Assembly (NCBI RefSeq): GCF_048771995.1
Contig: NC_133030.1
Span: 54,220,001-54,284,000 of the forward strand
Length of the DNA stretch: 64,000 nucleotides
Source: Taeniopygia guttata
Taxonomy: Eukaryota; Chordata; Aves; Passeriformes; Estrildidae
Direction of reading: 5' to 3'
Shown one piece after another: positions 1 through 14,000 of this stretch. The notes under the pieces were generated by a model. The model was not told where the DNA came from, made no database searches, and worked only from the letters and a program-made list of their open reading frames with translations. Position 1 is the first letter of the stretch; every line of letters starts with the position of its first letter. Made by a program: the position numbers and the translations under genes.

Positions 1-1931
1 GAATTCCATATGGAAGTGATGGGGTTTACCAGCATTAAGGTTGAAATATTCTTATTATGTTGTTAGTATCTTGCCTTTTACATTATGTACTGGGAGTCGC
101 ACCCGGTAGATTATTTTGATTAGCATTCCACTATCGCTATCAAGGTTTCTAAACACAGTAGAATGACCTTTAGGCTTTAACAATAAACAATGCTGCTGGT
201 TCATGCTACTTGCTCTAAAACAGTTGGTGAATGTGGTTAACGTGACCTTGCCCTAAGATACCAATGGTGAGTGGGAGCAGGGAGAAACCCCAAAACATTT
301 ACATGGGGCTGTGTTTTTGAATATCAAATTGTACTGTAGACGTAAATGATACCAGCTATGCCAAGTAGGTGATATGTGAGTCCATGTTTGAGTGCCTGAT
401 GCTTGTCTGGATCAGAACACTCGGACAGCTGAGGTATCGTGTGACAAAGCCATTGCTTCGAGAGATACTTTATTAAAAGGAATAACGAGGTTTTAAGAAA
501 GATTTTGGCTTTGCAGCTCAAAGTCAAGTCTCAAGTCTACAAAAGAAAGTTGCTATAGATGTTCTCATCCCAAGCAGTAGAAGTTTTTGTCATTTGGTTT
601 TTATATGAAGCTGTCTGGGTAAAGGAAATTTTGGGATGTGAGAGGTTGATTTCTATTCCTGTGATTCAGAAGATTAAATAATTTTGCTTAATGAGATCTG
701 TTTACTACGCATAATTAAAAGATAAAGCTGTGTTGTCCTGTTGTTTCCTGTTCTTTTCCCCAGCAAGCCCTAACAATTGGGAATATTGCATTCTGCAGAA
801 ATACTTTGAACTTGCACTCTGAGGGATAAAATTCCAAGCCCCTCTTTAAGGAATGCTGTGTCTGATGCACTTTACAAGGATTTGTTGCCAAATTTCACAT
901 CCCTGAAAACAGAACTGTTACCAAGAATGGGATATCCCAGGCAGCACTGGCATGTTCAGTTAACCAGCAAGGCCTATTTTTAGAATCTTTAGTTTGGAGT
1001 CTGACCAGAGCATTCCTTCTGTAGTGGATCTGTACTGCTTGGGTCCCACTTTCTTTGGAACTTGTTTTCCATTACTTAGCTTTGTTTTGTCCAACATGGG
1101 GTGAAAAAAGGAAATCAAATGTTAGATACATTATGTCACATGGCTATTTTAAAATTAATTTGAAAGAGTAAGAGTTTCAGTACAGTTAACTAGCAGTCCT
1201 TTTTAGTTTAAAATACCAGGTTTGCACCTCTACTATCTTTGCAGGAATCTAGACTAAATCCAAACACAAACCACATCAAAATTCCAACACACACTTATTT
1301 GGCAGCTTTGTTTTGATGGTGCTGACAGGGTTAAAATACTGCTGCACATTTGAGATTGGTGTAATAAATATGTACAGTGGTGAATATTAATCCATTTTAT
1401 GATCAGTTCCTTTATTTACAGATGTGACACTGGTATGTTAACACTAAAATGCATAACCCATATGCTCTCATATTTTTGAAATGCTGGTGGCATTAGGAAT
1501 GTTCTTTGCTGACTGTGCTATCAGATTGACACCTTTAAAAGTCGCCAAGCATGGCCAGTTACAGAGAAGAGTTCACATTAGGTCATGTGAAAGTTTGTCT
1601 AGGCACTGATAACATTTGTCATGGAATGGTTCCCTGCTTGAATTTGGTTATTGTAATAGAGTATTTATAATGTGCTTTAGAAATTGCACTCTCCTATGAC
1701 TAAAACATTTATTTTTAGGTTTAGAAGAGAATTTTCTCATATATGTACTACCTGTTGATTTTGTTCATTGTATCCAGCAATTTTTTTTATTCTCCCACAA
1801 GTTGTATTAACTTCTAATCATTTTTCTGTGACTAAAGCTTGTTTAATACAATGAAGTCTAAATACAAGTTATGCTTTTTAGCTGAAGTTGAAAGGAAAAT
1901 GCCAGGTTGCTAATAATCTCTTTGTTATTAG
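1..1931 (+). other. TECPR2 intron (3' part), no exon seen
   Basis: This AT-rich, CpG-poor stretch precedes exon A and must be intron, because exon A opens with a split codon. I found no second tectonin-like exon in it. The small minus-strand frame at 324-527 has no recognisable similarity. The window begins with an EcoRI site (GAATTC), which may be coincidence. Confidence 0.75.
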
Positions 1932-2080
1932 GTGGTGTAAAGCTGATCAGCTTGACCTGTGGAAATCAGCATGTTTGGGCCTGTGACACCAATGGTGGCG
2001 TTTATTTCCGCGTAGGAACTCAACCTCTTAACCCAAGTTTGATGCTTCCCGCGTGGATAATGATCGAGCCACCTATACAG
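1932..2080 (+). CDS. TECPR2: TECPR2 coding exon A (tectonin unit)
   Basis: The exon is 149 nt, with a TTATTAG acceptor just before 1932 and a CAG|gtaaaa donor at 2081. The first two bases complete a codon split with an upstream exon that is not in the window. It encodes a tectonin-type unit with the core HVWACDTNGGVYFRVG and ends in EPPIQ at a complete codon. An in-frame ATG at 1907 lies in the intron and is not a start. Confidence 0.96.
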
Positions 2081-5000
2081 GTAAAATGTTGATTGCAATT
2101 CTTTGTAACCCAGTGGTTTAGCTCTATGCTAAACAATAAAACAGTAATTTTAGAATTCATGGAAAACAGTAGAGCCAGGTTTTATAGTAGAGTGTAGCAC
2201 TGAGCTATGCTGAGTACCCTGTGTGTGCTAAGCAAGAGGCTGGATGGGCAAACAGTGCAGAGCAGTGTGTAGGAAGGCTCTGCTCACGAGGCATGGTGCT
2301 GAAGTGCCTGCCTCCCTCTTCCTTTATCCTCACCCTTTTGAGTCTGGGACACTTGCTAGGGTGCTGTGCCTAAATTCAGGGACTTTCCTTGTCATGCAGT
2401 TCTTCGTAAGCATGCAGTACAACTACAGCTCTTTTCCCTCATTACCAGAATGAGCAAACATTATATCCTTTCTACCTCCCAGCTGGGAGGGTCAGAGCTG
2501 AAAGAAGCCTCCTAAAGCAACCTGGAAGCATATTTGAAAAATACAGAAAATGGACAAGATCTGTTTCTCTAGTGTCTGTTTGTTGTTTAGTTTTTGGTTG
2601 TTTTCTTTTTAAATGTCTCCTTTAACCACAGTGCTTGCTTTCATTGCTGCTCTAATACTTTGCAAGTTAATCTATGAAATGGAAGTAATTTCTGTTGTGG
2701 GTTGCTGTAATGGAGCTGACCTCTGACTACTGACTTCATTCTTTACTCCTTGGCACGAAATCACCTGAACTGTCTGCTGGTCTAGCACAGTAGCACTGGA
2801 TGTGTTTGCATACTTGACTGACATTCTATGATGTTGCAGCATTTCTCTTAAAGATTTTGAAATGTGTGGTACTTTCAAAAGTACACATTAAGAAATAGAA
2901 GTAAATCTGGGGCAGCGGAGTTGCAATAATTTATTTGGTTTTTACATAATTTGCTTTTAGTTCTGCTTCTCTCTCATCAGCAAGTTTTTGGCTCTTGTGT
3001 ATCTCGGGGTGTAACAGCAAAGAAGCGCAGGGGAACAGGAAAATGAAAATTGCAGATATGCATGCCATCAATTAGCACAGCACTGGTTAGGTGACTAATT
3101 CTGTACATTTTGTAATGTGGTTCTGGAGAAATGGTACCTTGTTTTGCAGGATAACAGGGCAGACTGATAAATAGGTGCCAGTATCAGTTGCAAAAAGGAC
3201 TTGGTTACAGTGCTTGTGCTTGGTGTGCTGCAAGTGGATCTTTGTGATGTAACACCTTGTCTCCTCTAGCAAGGACAGCAGCAAGACAAGACTGAAGGTA
3301 TCAGTGATGATCTCTCCCATAAAGGCAGTATTCTGAAAAGAGGAAGAAGTATTCAATTTAAACTGAGTTTGCCAAGAGACACAGAATTAAACTTACTTAC
3401 TATCTTGTTACCAAAGGTCTATTCAGGGGAATAGCCCAAAAAGCTGTTTCTCTATGCTAATACTATTTTCTCTGTACTAAGTGGTTCTCTATGCCTCCAC
3501 TGAAGTAGATTAAACTACTCAATACAAAGATGTTTACAAGAATTTTTACAAGGATTTGCTGTGGCTCATGATTTGGCAGTGAGTTCCTTAAGTAGAAAGT
3601 GGACAAGGTTGAAAATCAAATTATTTCCTATAATCTTATCAGCAAAGCTGGATGATATTGCCTTCCAAAAATTATAACCTTCTGATACCCAGAGCAGTGT
3701 CATTCCCTTTCCTGTCATCTTGCCAACTCCCGACATGGCAAATTTAATGGATCAATATGAAGGGGCAAGAATTCAAACATTGCATGCAGAGAAGATGAAA
3801 ACTCATGGGTTACATGTTTGTTTTGAGACAATTCCAGCATGTTAAAACAAGTCATTGAACGAGCAACCATTCATGCTTTTGCAGAGGCTTAATGCAAACT
3901 AAGAAAATACGTGAACTTTAAAAGTATTTCCAAATACCACATAATGTCTGAATAGTGAACTGTTAATTGAATGATATTTGCTTATTAGGGACACCTTACT
4001 GTTCTGTTCCTTAATTGACTTTGGCACAGTTCATGCTGCTTTGCTCTTATGTTCAGAACAACAGAAATACTGTAAGAAGTATTTGTGAGTGATTCAGCCA
4101 TTTTCTGTTTGAAGAAGGAAATGAAAATTGTTTTTCACTTGCTTCAAGTACAGGAGCACTCTCAAATAATGTAATTTAAAGCCAGCTATGGATATTTCAT
4201 TCCCTCGTAAATGTCAGAGCCAATATGACTTGCCTGTCCCAGATCTCATGACTCAGCTGCTTGTGAGCAGCTGCAGACTCTGCTTTTATGGTGTCACTTC
4301 TCCTTAAAGGAGTGCTGCAGTTGCACAGCAATCATCTTTGCATAACTTCACAAAAGTATTCAGAGACTGCAGTTTTGATGAGATTTTGCTCATGCTAAAA
4401 TGAGTGAATATAATTTAAGTTCAGTCTTTGACTTTGTGATGCTATATTTTTTTCTTAAGACTAAACCCATTCTCATTTGTAACTCTTCTTTCTGTAACTC
4501 CTTACTGAAGCATCTCTTGAGATGAAGAAAACATTATTTGTTCTCTGCCCTCCTTCTTTCTTTATTTTATCCAGTACTTCAGAAGTGGTTGATAACATTA
4601 TTATGAGCAGTAGTAGTTTATATATAGCTGGTTTCTGTGATTCATCAATTTCGTTCTGCAGTCTTAGAAGTAAAATAATTATGTAGTTAAGCAGCTTTTT
4701 GAAAGCTGCTTCAAGGACATTGACAAAACTAATCAAAATGCTTTGATGAAATTATTTTAGGCCAGGAAATAGAAAATGTTTTTCCATTCTGTTGTTAACA
4801 TGCAGGATAAAACTATCATCTGTTGTAACATGTCTCAAAATACTTACATATTTTTACATATATAAAAAATTTAATTTAAAAAACCCCACTAAATACAAAT
4901 ACTATGTATGTAGATAATATAGAGTATCTTTTTATATGTTTGTATCTTTATTATGATTTAATGCTTTTCTGATTTGTGGCCTATAGGAAAAATAACTAAA

Positions 5001-8000
5001 AATAAAATAGAAAATTAGTATAGACTGTAAGACTAATTTAGATTATTAAAGGGTAGAACTTGATCAAAAAGTAAAAGTCTTTAAATTGCTTTCAAAGGTC
5101 CCCCCAAGTTGAACTGTTTGAAAATAATTCTTTGAACATTTCAGCTTTGATTTCTGGTACCTTCTGAAAAAGATGCTGAGACAAAATCTGATCTTGAGAA
5201 ACTCTTCCCACAGTTTAAAAACGGGCCTTAAAAGCCACCTTCTCAGATTTACATCAATGCATCTATCAAATAAACAACTTAATCTGACAAAATTTAAGGA
5301 AACAGAACAAATATTTGTAATGAGTGACTAATCATCTACTCATTGTAAATAATCAGCCTTACTCTAAAAATAGATTGAGACATTTTATTGTCACTTCTTT
5401 AATTGCTGCTCTTTGTTAATTTGTAACCAAATTTCATAGAGAATAGAATTGAAAAAGTGATGCTATTAAATTCAGAGGTATGTTTAAATATTCACATAGC
5501 TTGTCTGAGCTACAGAGTACAAGGGGTTTGTTTAGGGAAACGTTTGGCTACTGCATAAAGCTTTAGTTGCTTATTTGTAGTTGCCAGTGTCTCAGCAGAC
5601 GAGCACTGCTTGACTTAGTTTGCCATAAAAGTGTCATCTGAATTTTGTGTGCTTCAGGTTAGAGGAACTTTTGGTTTACTGCCCTTCTCATAAACAGCCT
5701 GGTGATTGTGTCTCTGTACTTTAAGCTTGGTATCATAGGTAGGAGAAATTCTTACAGGTAGTAGAAATTCTTATTGATGTAGGAGGAGCTATTTTTTTCC
5801 TGCACACAGACTTCCAAAAAACTAAATTAAGGCTGTTCATGCTTCCACAGTAATTCAAAAATTATTAAAACTACGAAGCAAATTGTAGTCTAATAATGCC
5901 AATTAAAATGTAGGCAAATTATCTGTAATTCTGAAAAATCACTACAGGATAGATGTAATGTCTTTCCAATACCTCACATTGAACATATGTCAAGAAAAGG
6001 TAAGGACTTGATTGTGCCTTAAAGATGAGTGTTAGACTTGTTAGAAACGGTTATCATCATCTTTGTTTTGTTTCCTTTATTTAGATAAAATTCTGCTTAC
6101 CTTACAGAACACTTATTGTGGATTTAGGGACTTTCTTCTGCATCTGCCTTGCTTTTGCATTTCTCAGTTAGATTTCTGTTGTTATTAAGGCCAGTTCTGC
6201 ATTAAGTGGTACTTAGAGGATGAAGTGGTGAGCAGTCCTCAACATCAAAGTTAAACTAAAATGCAGGAAAGGTTTGTTTGAATGATCCTCAAGAATTTAA
6301 TATTTAGAGGAGAAGGAAATTTTTCTGTTGAAAATGCTTTATAACTTTTATTTCAGAATCATCATCTACTTCTGAACATCCTTGTAATGGAAGTCTCTGT
6401 TCTTTCCAATGCACTATTCACATGCCTGTTCTTTCCAAGTCCAGTGGTTTTCACTCACACAGACCAGCTTGCGTTACTCAGCCATTGCACAGACATCTTG
6501 TGAGTTACCATGAGTTCTGCTTTGGAGTGCTGAGATGAGATTCAGAGAAAATATATTTTATTAACCAAAGTCTGCTTAGGTTAGAGAAGTAATACAGTCA
6601 TTAGGCCTGGTTCTCTCTAGAGTAGACTAACTAGTCTGTTGTATATATCTTCACTCATGTGAGGCCTCTGAAGACATTAATAGGGAGAAGATTTTCCTGG
6701 AGGACTGCACTTTCCAACATGATGTAGAGAAAAGCTGTTTGGCAGTAGTAAGAACAGCTGTTTCAAGGTGGGTTGCAAACAGGAGATCAAAGCTTCTGCA
6801 GCTGTGTCTTTTGTTTAGCTGATTTAGAATGCTATACTGTTTAAGTTCGAGTCTGTGCTATTCTTCACGAGCATGCCTATCTTAAGTAATTGTAAGTTAC
6901 ATAAAAGTTGCTTTTAGAGGCTGAAAAAATGCAATTTCAGCATTTGTTCTGAAGTTGCCTCATGCTGATTCCATTGCTGAGTGTAGTGCTTATTATCTTC
7001 CTCCTTGTTGCTAGTTAAGAAAACTGCTGTCACTGTATTTCACTGTAGTTTGCTGCTTTGGAGTTTTAGCCTTCTGCTGGTTGTTTTAAGGCACGGCTAT
7101 TGCCGTGTTCAGAAAAGCAGGCGTGTGGCCTGTCATGGGAGATAGCAATTGTTATCAGCACCAGAAGCCTCAGGTCACAGAAAGAGCCCAATGAGCAGTA
7201 CAGCCAGAAAATTCAGTAGGCAGTCCTTCTGTGTCCTTCTAAAATGTGAGCTCAAGGTGATGTATTTGCTTTTTGACAAGGCTGGCTTATATTTAAAACA
7301 GCAGTTGTGGGAAAGAGAACCTTCAGTTTTCATACTTCAGTTTGGTCATTAATTGGAACTTCCTCATACCTGCAACTCTTCCAATATTCCTATATTTTGG
7401 TTAGTTAACACAGAATTAGATATTTAATTATTCTTCATAGAGATGAAGAAATATATCTAACATTCAGTTGGGCAAATAAAGTAACCACAACTGTCATTAA
7501 GTTTTGACAGTTTTTCAGAGTTATTCTATTCAAAAGTAAAAGCACCGTGGTATAAAAATTCATGGGTAGAGGGTGATCATCATGATTATCATGATTTAGC
7601 AGGTATGAGCTGTGGTAGTGCAGAGTAAGGAGGCACCCTGGGATATATGCTGGACATATCAGACCTTTTGACCTTGAATTAGGAGCTTGAAGACCCTTCC
7701 CTATAACCCCCAAAAATGCTTTCTCTCTCTGGTAAGGTATTTAAGTTTCAAAAACTAAAGAGGGGCACTTTACAGGCATAGGCTGCATCAGAGGGTGTTT
7801 TGCTGATGCTCATTAAAAGTGTATTTATAAAAAAAACCAAAAACCTTGGTTACTCAGGTTTGCTTATGCAAGGTTTTTATTACCTAGTGTTAAATTATGT
7901 TCTGTTTCCTGGGAATTTGCACTTAGTGTTTACTTAACGTACATTTCTGTAAAAAATTAATTCTTATTTTCCTAACAGTTCAGTTCTTCAATATGGTATT

Positions 8001-11000
8001 AAAAATATCAGTAGTGGTAATTACAGAGGGCTTATCTCATCCATTACAGTTTATAGTCTTAGTTATAAAAGAGAAGACAGTTGGGCAAACCTGAGTAGGC
8101 CTGGAGTTTGTATGGTCTCTAAAGTGGTTACATGTAATTAAAATTATTTATTTTTTAAATTGTTTCTAAGGAAAAGTTGTACTAAGTATTTTTGAAGCAT
8201 TTTGTGGTTCTGTTGAGAATGTGGTGAGTAGTTGCATGGGTTTGGTTTGATCTTTTCTATGATTCAATACCATATGTTGTTGTCTTTCCCATGTTTCTGC
8301 AAGAAAAAAAAAGTTGAAATAAAAAATTTAGAGCTGACAGAAGGGAGAGGTCAAGGGATTTCCTCCTTGGCTTTGCTTTGCCTTGCAGACTGTGCTAGTC
8401 ATAGACAGCACAGTAGATACCTCCTTGGCTGGAAGTACCCAACTAAGACCTTTGTCCCTTTTATTCACTGAAGAGAGAAAGTGGGGGAAAGGGTCCCGTT
8501 GTTGTTCTAAGGCTTCTGAGGAAAATAATGCTCCAGTTGTACAGACAATAAATAGTTATGTTTTTCTGACAATTTAGTGCCAGCTTTACTGAAGAACATG
8601 TGGCATCAAGGAAGACCAAACAGATTGATCTTTACTGCTCCTGTATAATGCCTTGAACTTCTCTGCAGAGAAAAAAGCAGCACTTAATTTAGCAAGTTAA
8701 TGCTGAAAAGGCTTCATTTAAATGGACCTCGGAAAATAATATGTAAATAGGCCTTTACTGGGGGAGAGTCTCTTTAAGTTGCATTCTTGTTATCCTCATT
8801 TGGAGGGTCTGGATATTGGTAGTCATGAAAACAGTCAGATTAGTCTGATACACTCATAATACTCAGGGGTGTGAGAAGTATCCCTCATGTGACCTTCTTA
8901 CATCCTGGCCTGGACCAGCTGAAGGTGTTTCTGCTTTGTCTTTTGAAGGCAAGGAAAACATTTGTGCTGAATGTAGCCATCAACCTGTTACAAAAAGGAT
9001 TAGGCTCAGCCAGACTGATAATGTTATGTTTAGTCTTCCTTATCCTGGATATTTGCAGCAGAACAGAGATAATGGAGGTTTGCTGGTACGTGGACTCTGT
9101 GCTTCTGAAAAGTGACGTGGAAAATGTTCTGGTTTTTTTGTGTGCCTTTTTTTGTGTGCGTGTGTTTGTCTTTTCTTCCTTGACAGGGAACTTTAACCAT
9201 TTGGGTTCAGCTGTGACCAATAAGACAAAACTTTTGAGTAGTATGTAGGGGAGACTTGGTGGAGAAATGTGTTCGTTTTGACTTTGGATTTTGTTTGATA
9301 CTATTGTTACAGTTAAATACTTACACTGCAACTTACTTCTCTGTGGTTTGCAGAAAGAGAGGTGGTAACTTGCACAGAATTATACAGCTAATGGACAACT
9401 TGGTAACTTAAATATGTTTAGCATAGACATTGTTTCCTGATATCAACAAGTCCCCAGTTATGTGATTCCTTCAAGTTTATTTCATTTTATCAACATTATT
9501 TTCACAACAGACATGTGGTGAGCTGGTTTTCTTTGTTTTTATTTGTAGCAGACAACAAATATATCCACAGCTCTTATTATATTACTTTAATGTTGAAAAG
9601 GACATAGTTGATAGTGTTGCAGTCCATGGTCCTGGTGGGAAATTCTTCATATCAAAAGACAGGGAGTGACTGGAGTGTTTGTATCCAAGGCACAAGACCA
9701 GAGGATGGGGAATCTGCATTCAGATGCAACTGGCTAAAGCAGTCAGACCTGTGAGATTTTTAGAGTTTAGAAATGTTTGGCACCCCAAGTAACAGATAAA
9801 CAATGTTCTGCAATTGTTTTCAAATAGCATCTGGATCCATGAATGATCCATAACATGTTGATCTCTCACAGTGGTGATTACATCGTGGATAAATGTATAG
9901 ACAGAGTTTGGTGTGTCAGAGCAGGAAGGCTGAGAGACTGCTGCAAGGTACTTTAAAATTCCAGATTCTCCAGGAAATTACAAATAGGACATGTTTCACA
10001 GTCAAGGTATATAAATCTCATGAATGCTGTTGAAAGTTAAACCAGCTGAGTAAAGGCTACGCTGAAATAATTTATCAACTTTCATGGTTATCAGTCTCTA
10101 AATGTTATCAGCAGATTTATGAATTTGGAGATATCTCTCTTTAGTGCTGTGAGAGAACTCTATTTAACCTTTAACTGCAGCTGTAGAGATTTTCTTGTTA
10201 TATAACTTATAAAATACTTAAAGCATGCTTATGGTAATTAAAACTTAGTGAAATTGGGAGATAGCTGAGATAATATCAGCATGATTGTTCTAGGAAAATA
10301 CCTCATTATGTCAAGAAAATGTAATATTAATTTTATCCACCTTACTGTGGTAGCCATGAGAGTACCTTCTTGTTGTAGATGGCTGCTTTCTGGGTAAAAA
10401 ATAATCCAGAAGTCAAACCTTTGCAACAGGCTCTAAGAATTGCCTGTATTTGTTTCCAAACAAATTTCCTGGTTTGTGCCAAAAGCTGTTGTATATAATG
10501 ATGTCACTGTGTGTCATGTCAGCTGTGTCCTTTACTGGCTGTTCCACAGCAGAAAGCTGGAAGGTAGAGCAATTGCCTGGATCCTTTGCAGTAGTAGTAA
10601 GGGGATTGTTTTATTGATGTGAGGTTATCAGAAAGGGCTGAGTAGCCTGAAAAATGAAGAGAAACTGGCAATGAAATACCCAGAGAGGCAGGGAAACTTA
10701 AAGATGAAGTGAGCTCACTTAGGAAAGCAAATAATGAGAGGAATATTTGGCCAAGCTTTTAAACACATTATTTTGATTTTGATTATTGGAATTTGTTTTA
10801 GATGTGTTGATGGTGCAGAGTAAGGTAAAGTAATTGCTTTGATTACACTTGAGCCTGCAGTGGTATCAGGAGCAGTTTAGCTGAGATACATACAACTCCT
10901 TTTGTGGCTCTCCTTTTGGGTGTTTCCTCTTTTTGGGTGTTTCCTCCTCTTCCTTCTGCTTTTTTTAGCTTCCACTACCTGTAAATCTTTAATAATGCAG

Positions 11001-14000
11001 AGGCTTAGGTAGCAGGTTTAAGCACTCAGTAAGTCTTTTTGGATGGAAATACTCCTCCAGCTCTTCCTCAGAGAATTCTCTTCTAGACAAATGAGAGTAG
11101 AAGAGAGGTGTGGGATCCTGACATGTGAGAGTGGGGGAGCAAGGTGCACCAATCTCAACAGTTCAGCAACAAAAGTCCCACCAAGGTGTCAGGCACAGTT
11201 TGGGATGGACCCTGGTTAGAACATGAAGAGTATTGCAGAGAATAGACAGACACACTGTCAATCTGTGGTGTGAAGGACATGGGGGAAAGGTGACAGAAAG
11301 TCCTAAACCTAGGAAAGAGGTGACTATTTAGAACAATGTGGTAAGAAGGAGATAAGTGGATTTGAAAAAATGAAATATAAAAAAAAGATGAAAGGCAAAG
11401 GTGTCCTGTTCCTGCAGTACTTGAGCCTGCACAAGCTAATAACTGCCCAGCTCCTTGTGTAAAACATGGGACTGTAAAACAGGAGCAGGAGGGTGGTGAG
11501 GGATATGGTGAGCAGGACACTGGAGTGAGGCACTGCCCCATGGCAGCGCTGTGGGAACGTGAGCAGGGACAGGGGGGAGTGAGAGCCAAGGTGGCTGTAG
11601 AAAGAAGCAAATAAAAAATGGAGGGGAGAAATGGAAACTGGGCCAGGAGTAGGGATCACTTCCAGCAAAGGGGCAGAAGTCCAAATGAGAAAATCGTGTG
11701 GGGTTTTGGGGTGTCTGTTTTTAGTGTGGTTTGGGCATTTGATGGGTTGCTCGGTTGGTTTTGGATATGTTTGGAGTTTTTTTTGGTGTGGTTTGTTGTT
11801 TTGGGGTTGGGTTTTGTTTGCTTGTTTCAGTTTTTTGTTCACGACAGTAGTTTAATACCAATCTGAAAGCAGCTAAGCAGGTGGTATTCTGTGTAGTCAG
11901 TGCTTTCCAAGACAGTGGCTTCACTTCTAAGTGTTCAAACTGCAGCCACTTGTGAATTTGCTGTGACCACAGGTAAATACTTGATCAAGCCTCTGCCACC
12001 CTCAAGCTTCCAGTGAAGGGCAAATACCTAATGAGAGGAAAAACATGAGAAGATAGTCTGTCAAGGGCCTTGAAACCTGAGTAGACAGGATTGATTTGGT
12101 GATGCAAGTCAGACTTGGTTGTAGCTTGGTCAGACCCAAGTCAGCACCAAAATTTTAAAAGCAAAACCTAAGCAGGTAACTGTTATGTACACAGAAGGCC
12201 CATCTGGGACTGGGCTGTGTGCTTATATATAAATGCAAATCATGCTTCTGTATCCCTTGGTTTATACATACAGACAGCTACTTGCTCTTCTATTTAGTAC
12301 TGTGGAATTTCAGCTTATGCCCATGAGGCTAAAGCAGGGAGTGCAGTGCTGCTTTGTGAGGAGATTATGTATTTCAGACATCATACTGTCTTCGGCAGTG
12401 CCTTTACTGGGCTGCTGTGGAGAAAAGCTTTTTTATTTAAATTCCGTGTTTTGTTCAAAGTCCATGTTTTGCAGGATATTTGCAATCATCCAACCTGATT
12501 AGATGATAGGTCTTGCTGCAAAGTCATGATGTTATATCAGTGCTACTGATTTTGAACAGTAGTTAAGTAAAATCTCTGTAGAAGCAGGTGGAGTAAGGAC
12601 ATACCTGGGAGCAGAATGGGAAGTGAGTTTCGCTTGTGTTTGCCAGTGTTGTGGATCCTGTCCTGCAAGTGTGGCTGCTCCAGTACTGCAGTGCTCTGCA
12701 GCGAGTTCCATGGATGTTTTCCTGTAGAGTGGAGTACAGGCAAGAAGATCATAATTTCATTGCAAAGAGGAGACATTCAGACTGTAGAAATGTACTGCTT
12801 TAGAATATGCTTAGAAATAAAGCGCAGGTTTAGTAATGTTAGGAAAACTTTCTGCCAGGCAAGAGGAAAATACTGTGCTCCCTCTTCCAACTTGCAGTTC
12901 AAACTGTATCTGATTGGAATAGCAGTGGTTAAGCAAATACTAACGTTATTAGACTTGAGTACTGAACATTAAATATGAATATCACTATCAGTAATGATAC
13001 GTTAATTCATGTTCCTTTTGCACATACAAAGAGCTAAAGTTCTTTGAAAATGGATAATTGTGTACAATAGCACATAAAATATCAGATACATTTCTCCCTG
13101 TCTTTAGTATCTGGTAAATATTTTACTGCTCTTGTGTACTTCTATGAGAAACAAATGCTACCGTAGTACAAAGATACAGTAGTACAAAGTTTAAATACTA
13201 TGTTTAATTTTTATAGCCAGTAGGAATCAACTTGGTCAGCATTCATTCAAGTCCAAATGATCAGATGTTGTGGGCAATTGATAGCAAATGGAATGTCCAT
13301 GTACGAGTTGGAATTACAGATGAAATGCCTGTAGGCACTGACTGGGAACATGTACCAGGTAAAAATTAATGCATCAGTTCCTTCTTGTTCATGCCATTTT
13401 CTCAGTGGTTTTATTTTGTTTAGTTTTTTTCTTGTTGCGTTTTAAATTGGATAGTGACACTTAAATTATTGGGTTTTTTTAATCAAGTGTTTGATAAGGG
13501 TTATTTTTTAAAAGGTACCTTCGTTTTACTTAATAACACTGAGTAGTTAACTGGGAGAAGTACAATTTTTTAAATGAATTTCTGATGTGTTATTTCAAGG
13601 TGCTGCCACTCAATTAGTAAGTGGTACAGTTCCCTTTCAATTAAAACTAAAGCAGAATTCCTAAGCAGTAGGGAGACTGTTGTACTGGGGGGTTTTGTAT
13701 TTAATTGTGATATCACATGAGGTTTCTACCTAGATGTGCGTAACAAAAACTTACACTATTTCTCCCATCTTTCTACTAATTCTGTGTGCTGGATATGTTG
13801 TGGATTAGGTAATTACACTTTTGCCATGGCCTTTTAATAAAACTAAATTTTGTTTCCTTCTAAGTAACTGTGCATTGATGCTGTCTGCTTTTTAAAGACT
13901 TGCCACTGCATTAACTCATGGCACTTAGTTGCAAAGTACTCTTGTGAAGAGGGAGCAGGAGCCCACAATGTCTGTACTATTAACCATTTTTACACAAATT

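Larger units (their letters stand above)
2081..13216 (+). other. TECPR2 11.1-kb intron
   Basis: This is the intron between exons A and B. It is AT-rich with scattered short open frames on both strands (for example 8871-9248 and 8885-9331) that overlap each other and match nothing I recognise. Local structures are a degenerate duplication at 5738-5775, an 18-bp-type duplication at 10911-10946 and a G/T-rich tract at 11697-11838. I see no recognisable transposon or RNA gene. Confidence 0.8.

Noticed and set aside
8871-9331. Opposed frames of 125 and 148 codons in the TECPR2 intron
   Set aside because: The two frames are shadows of each other, both lack domain features, and the DNA has ordinary intron composition.
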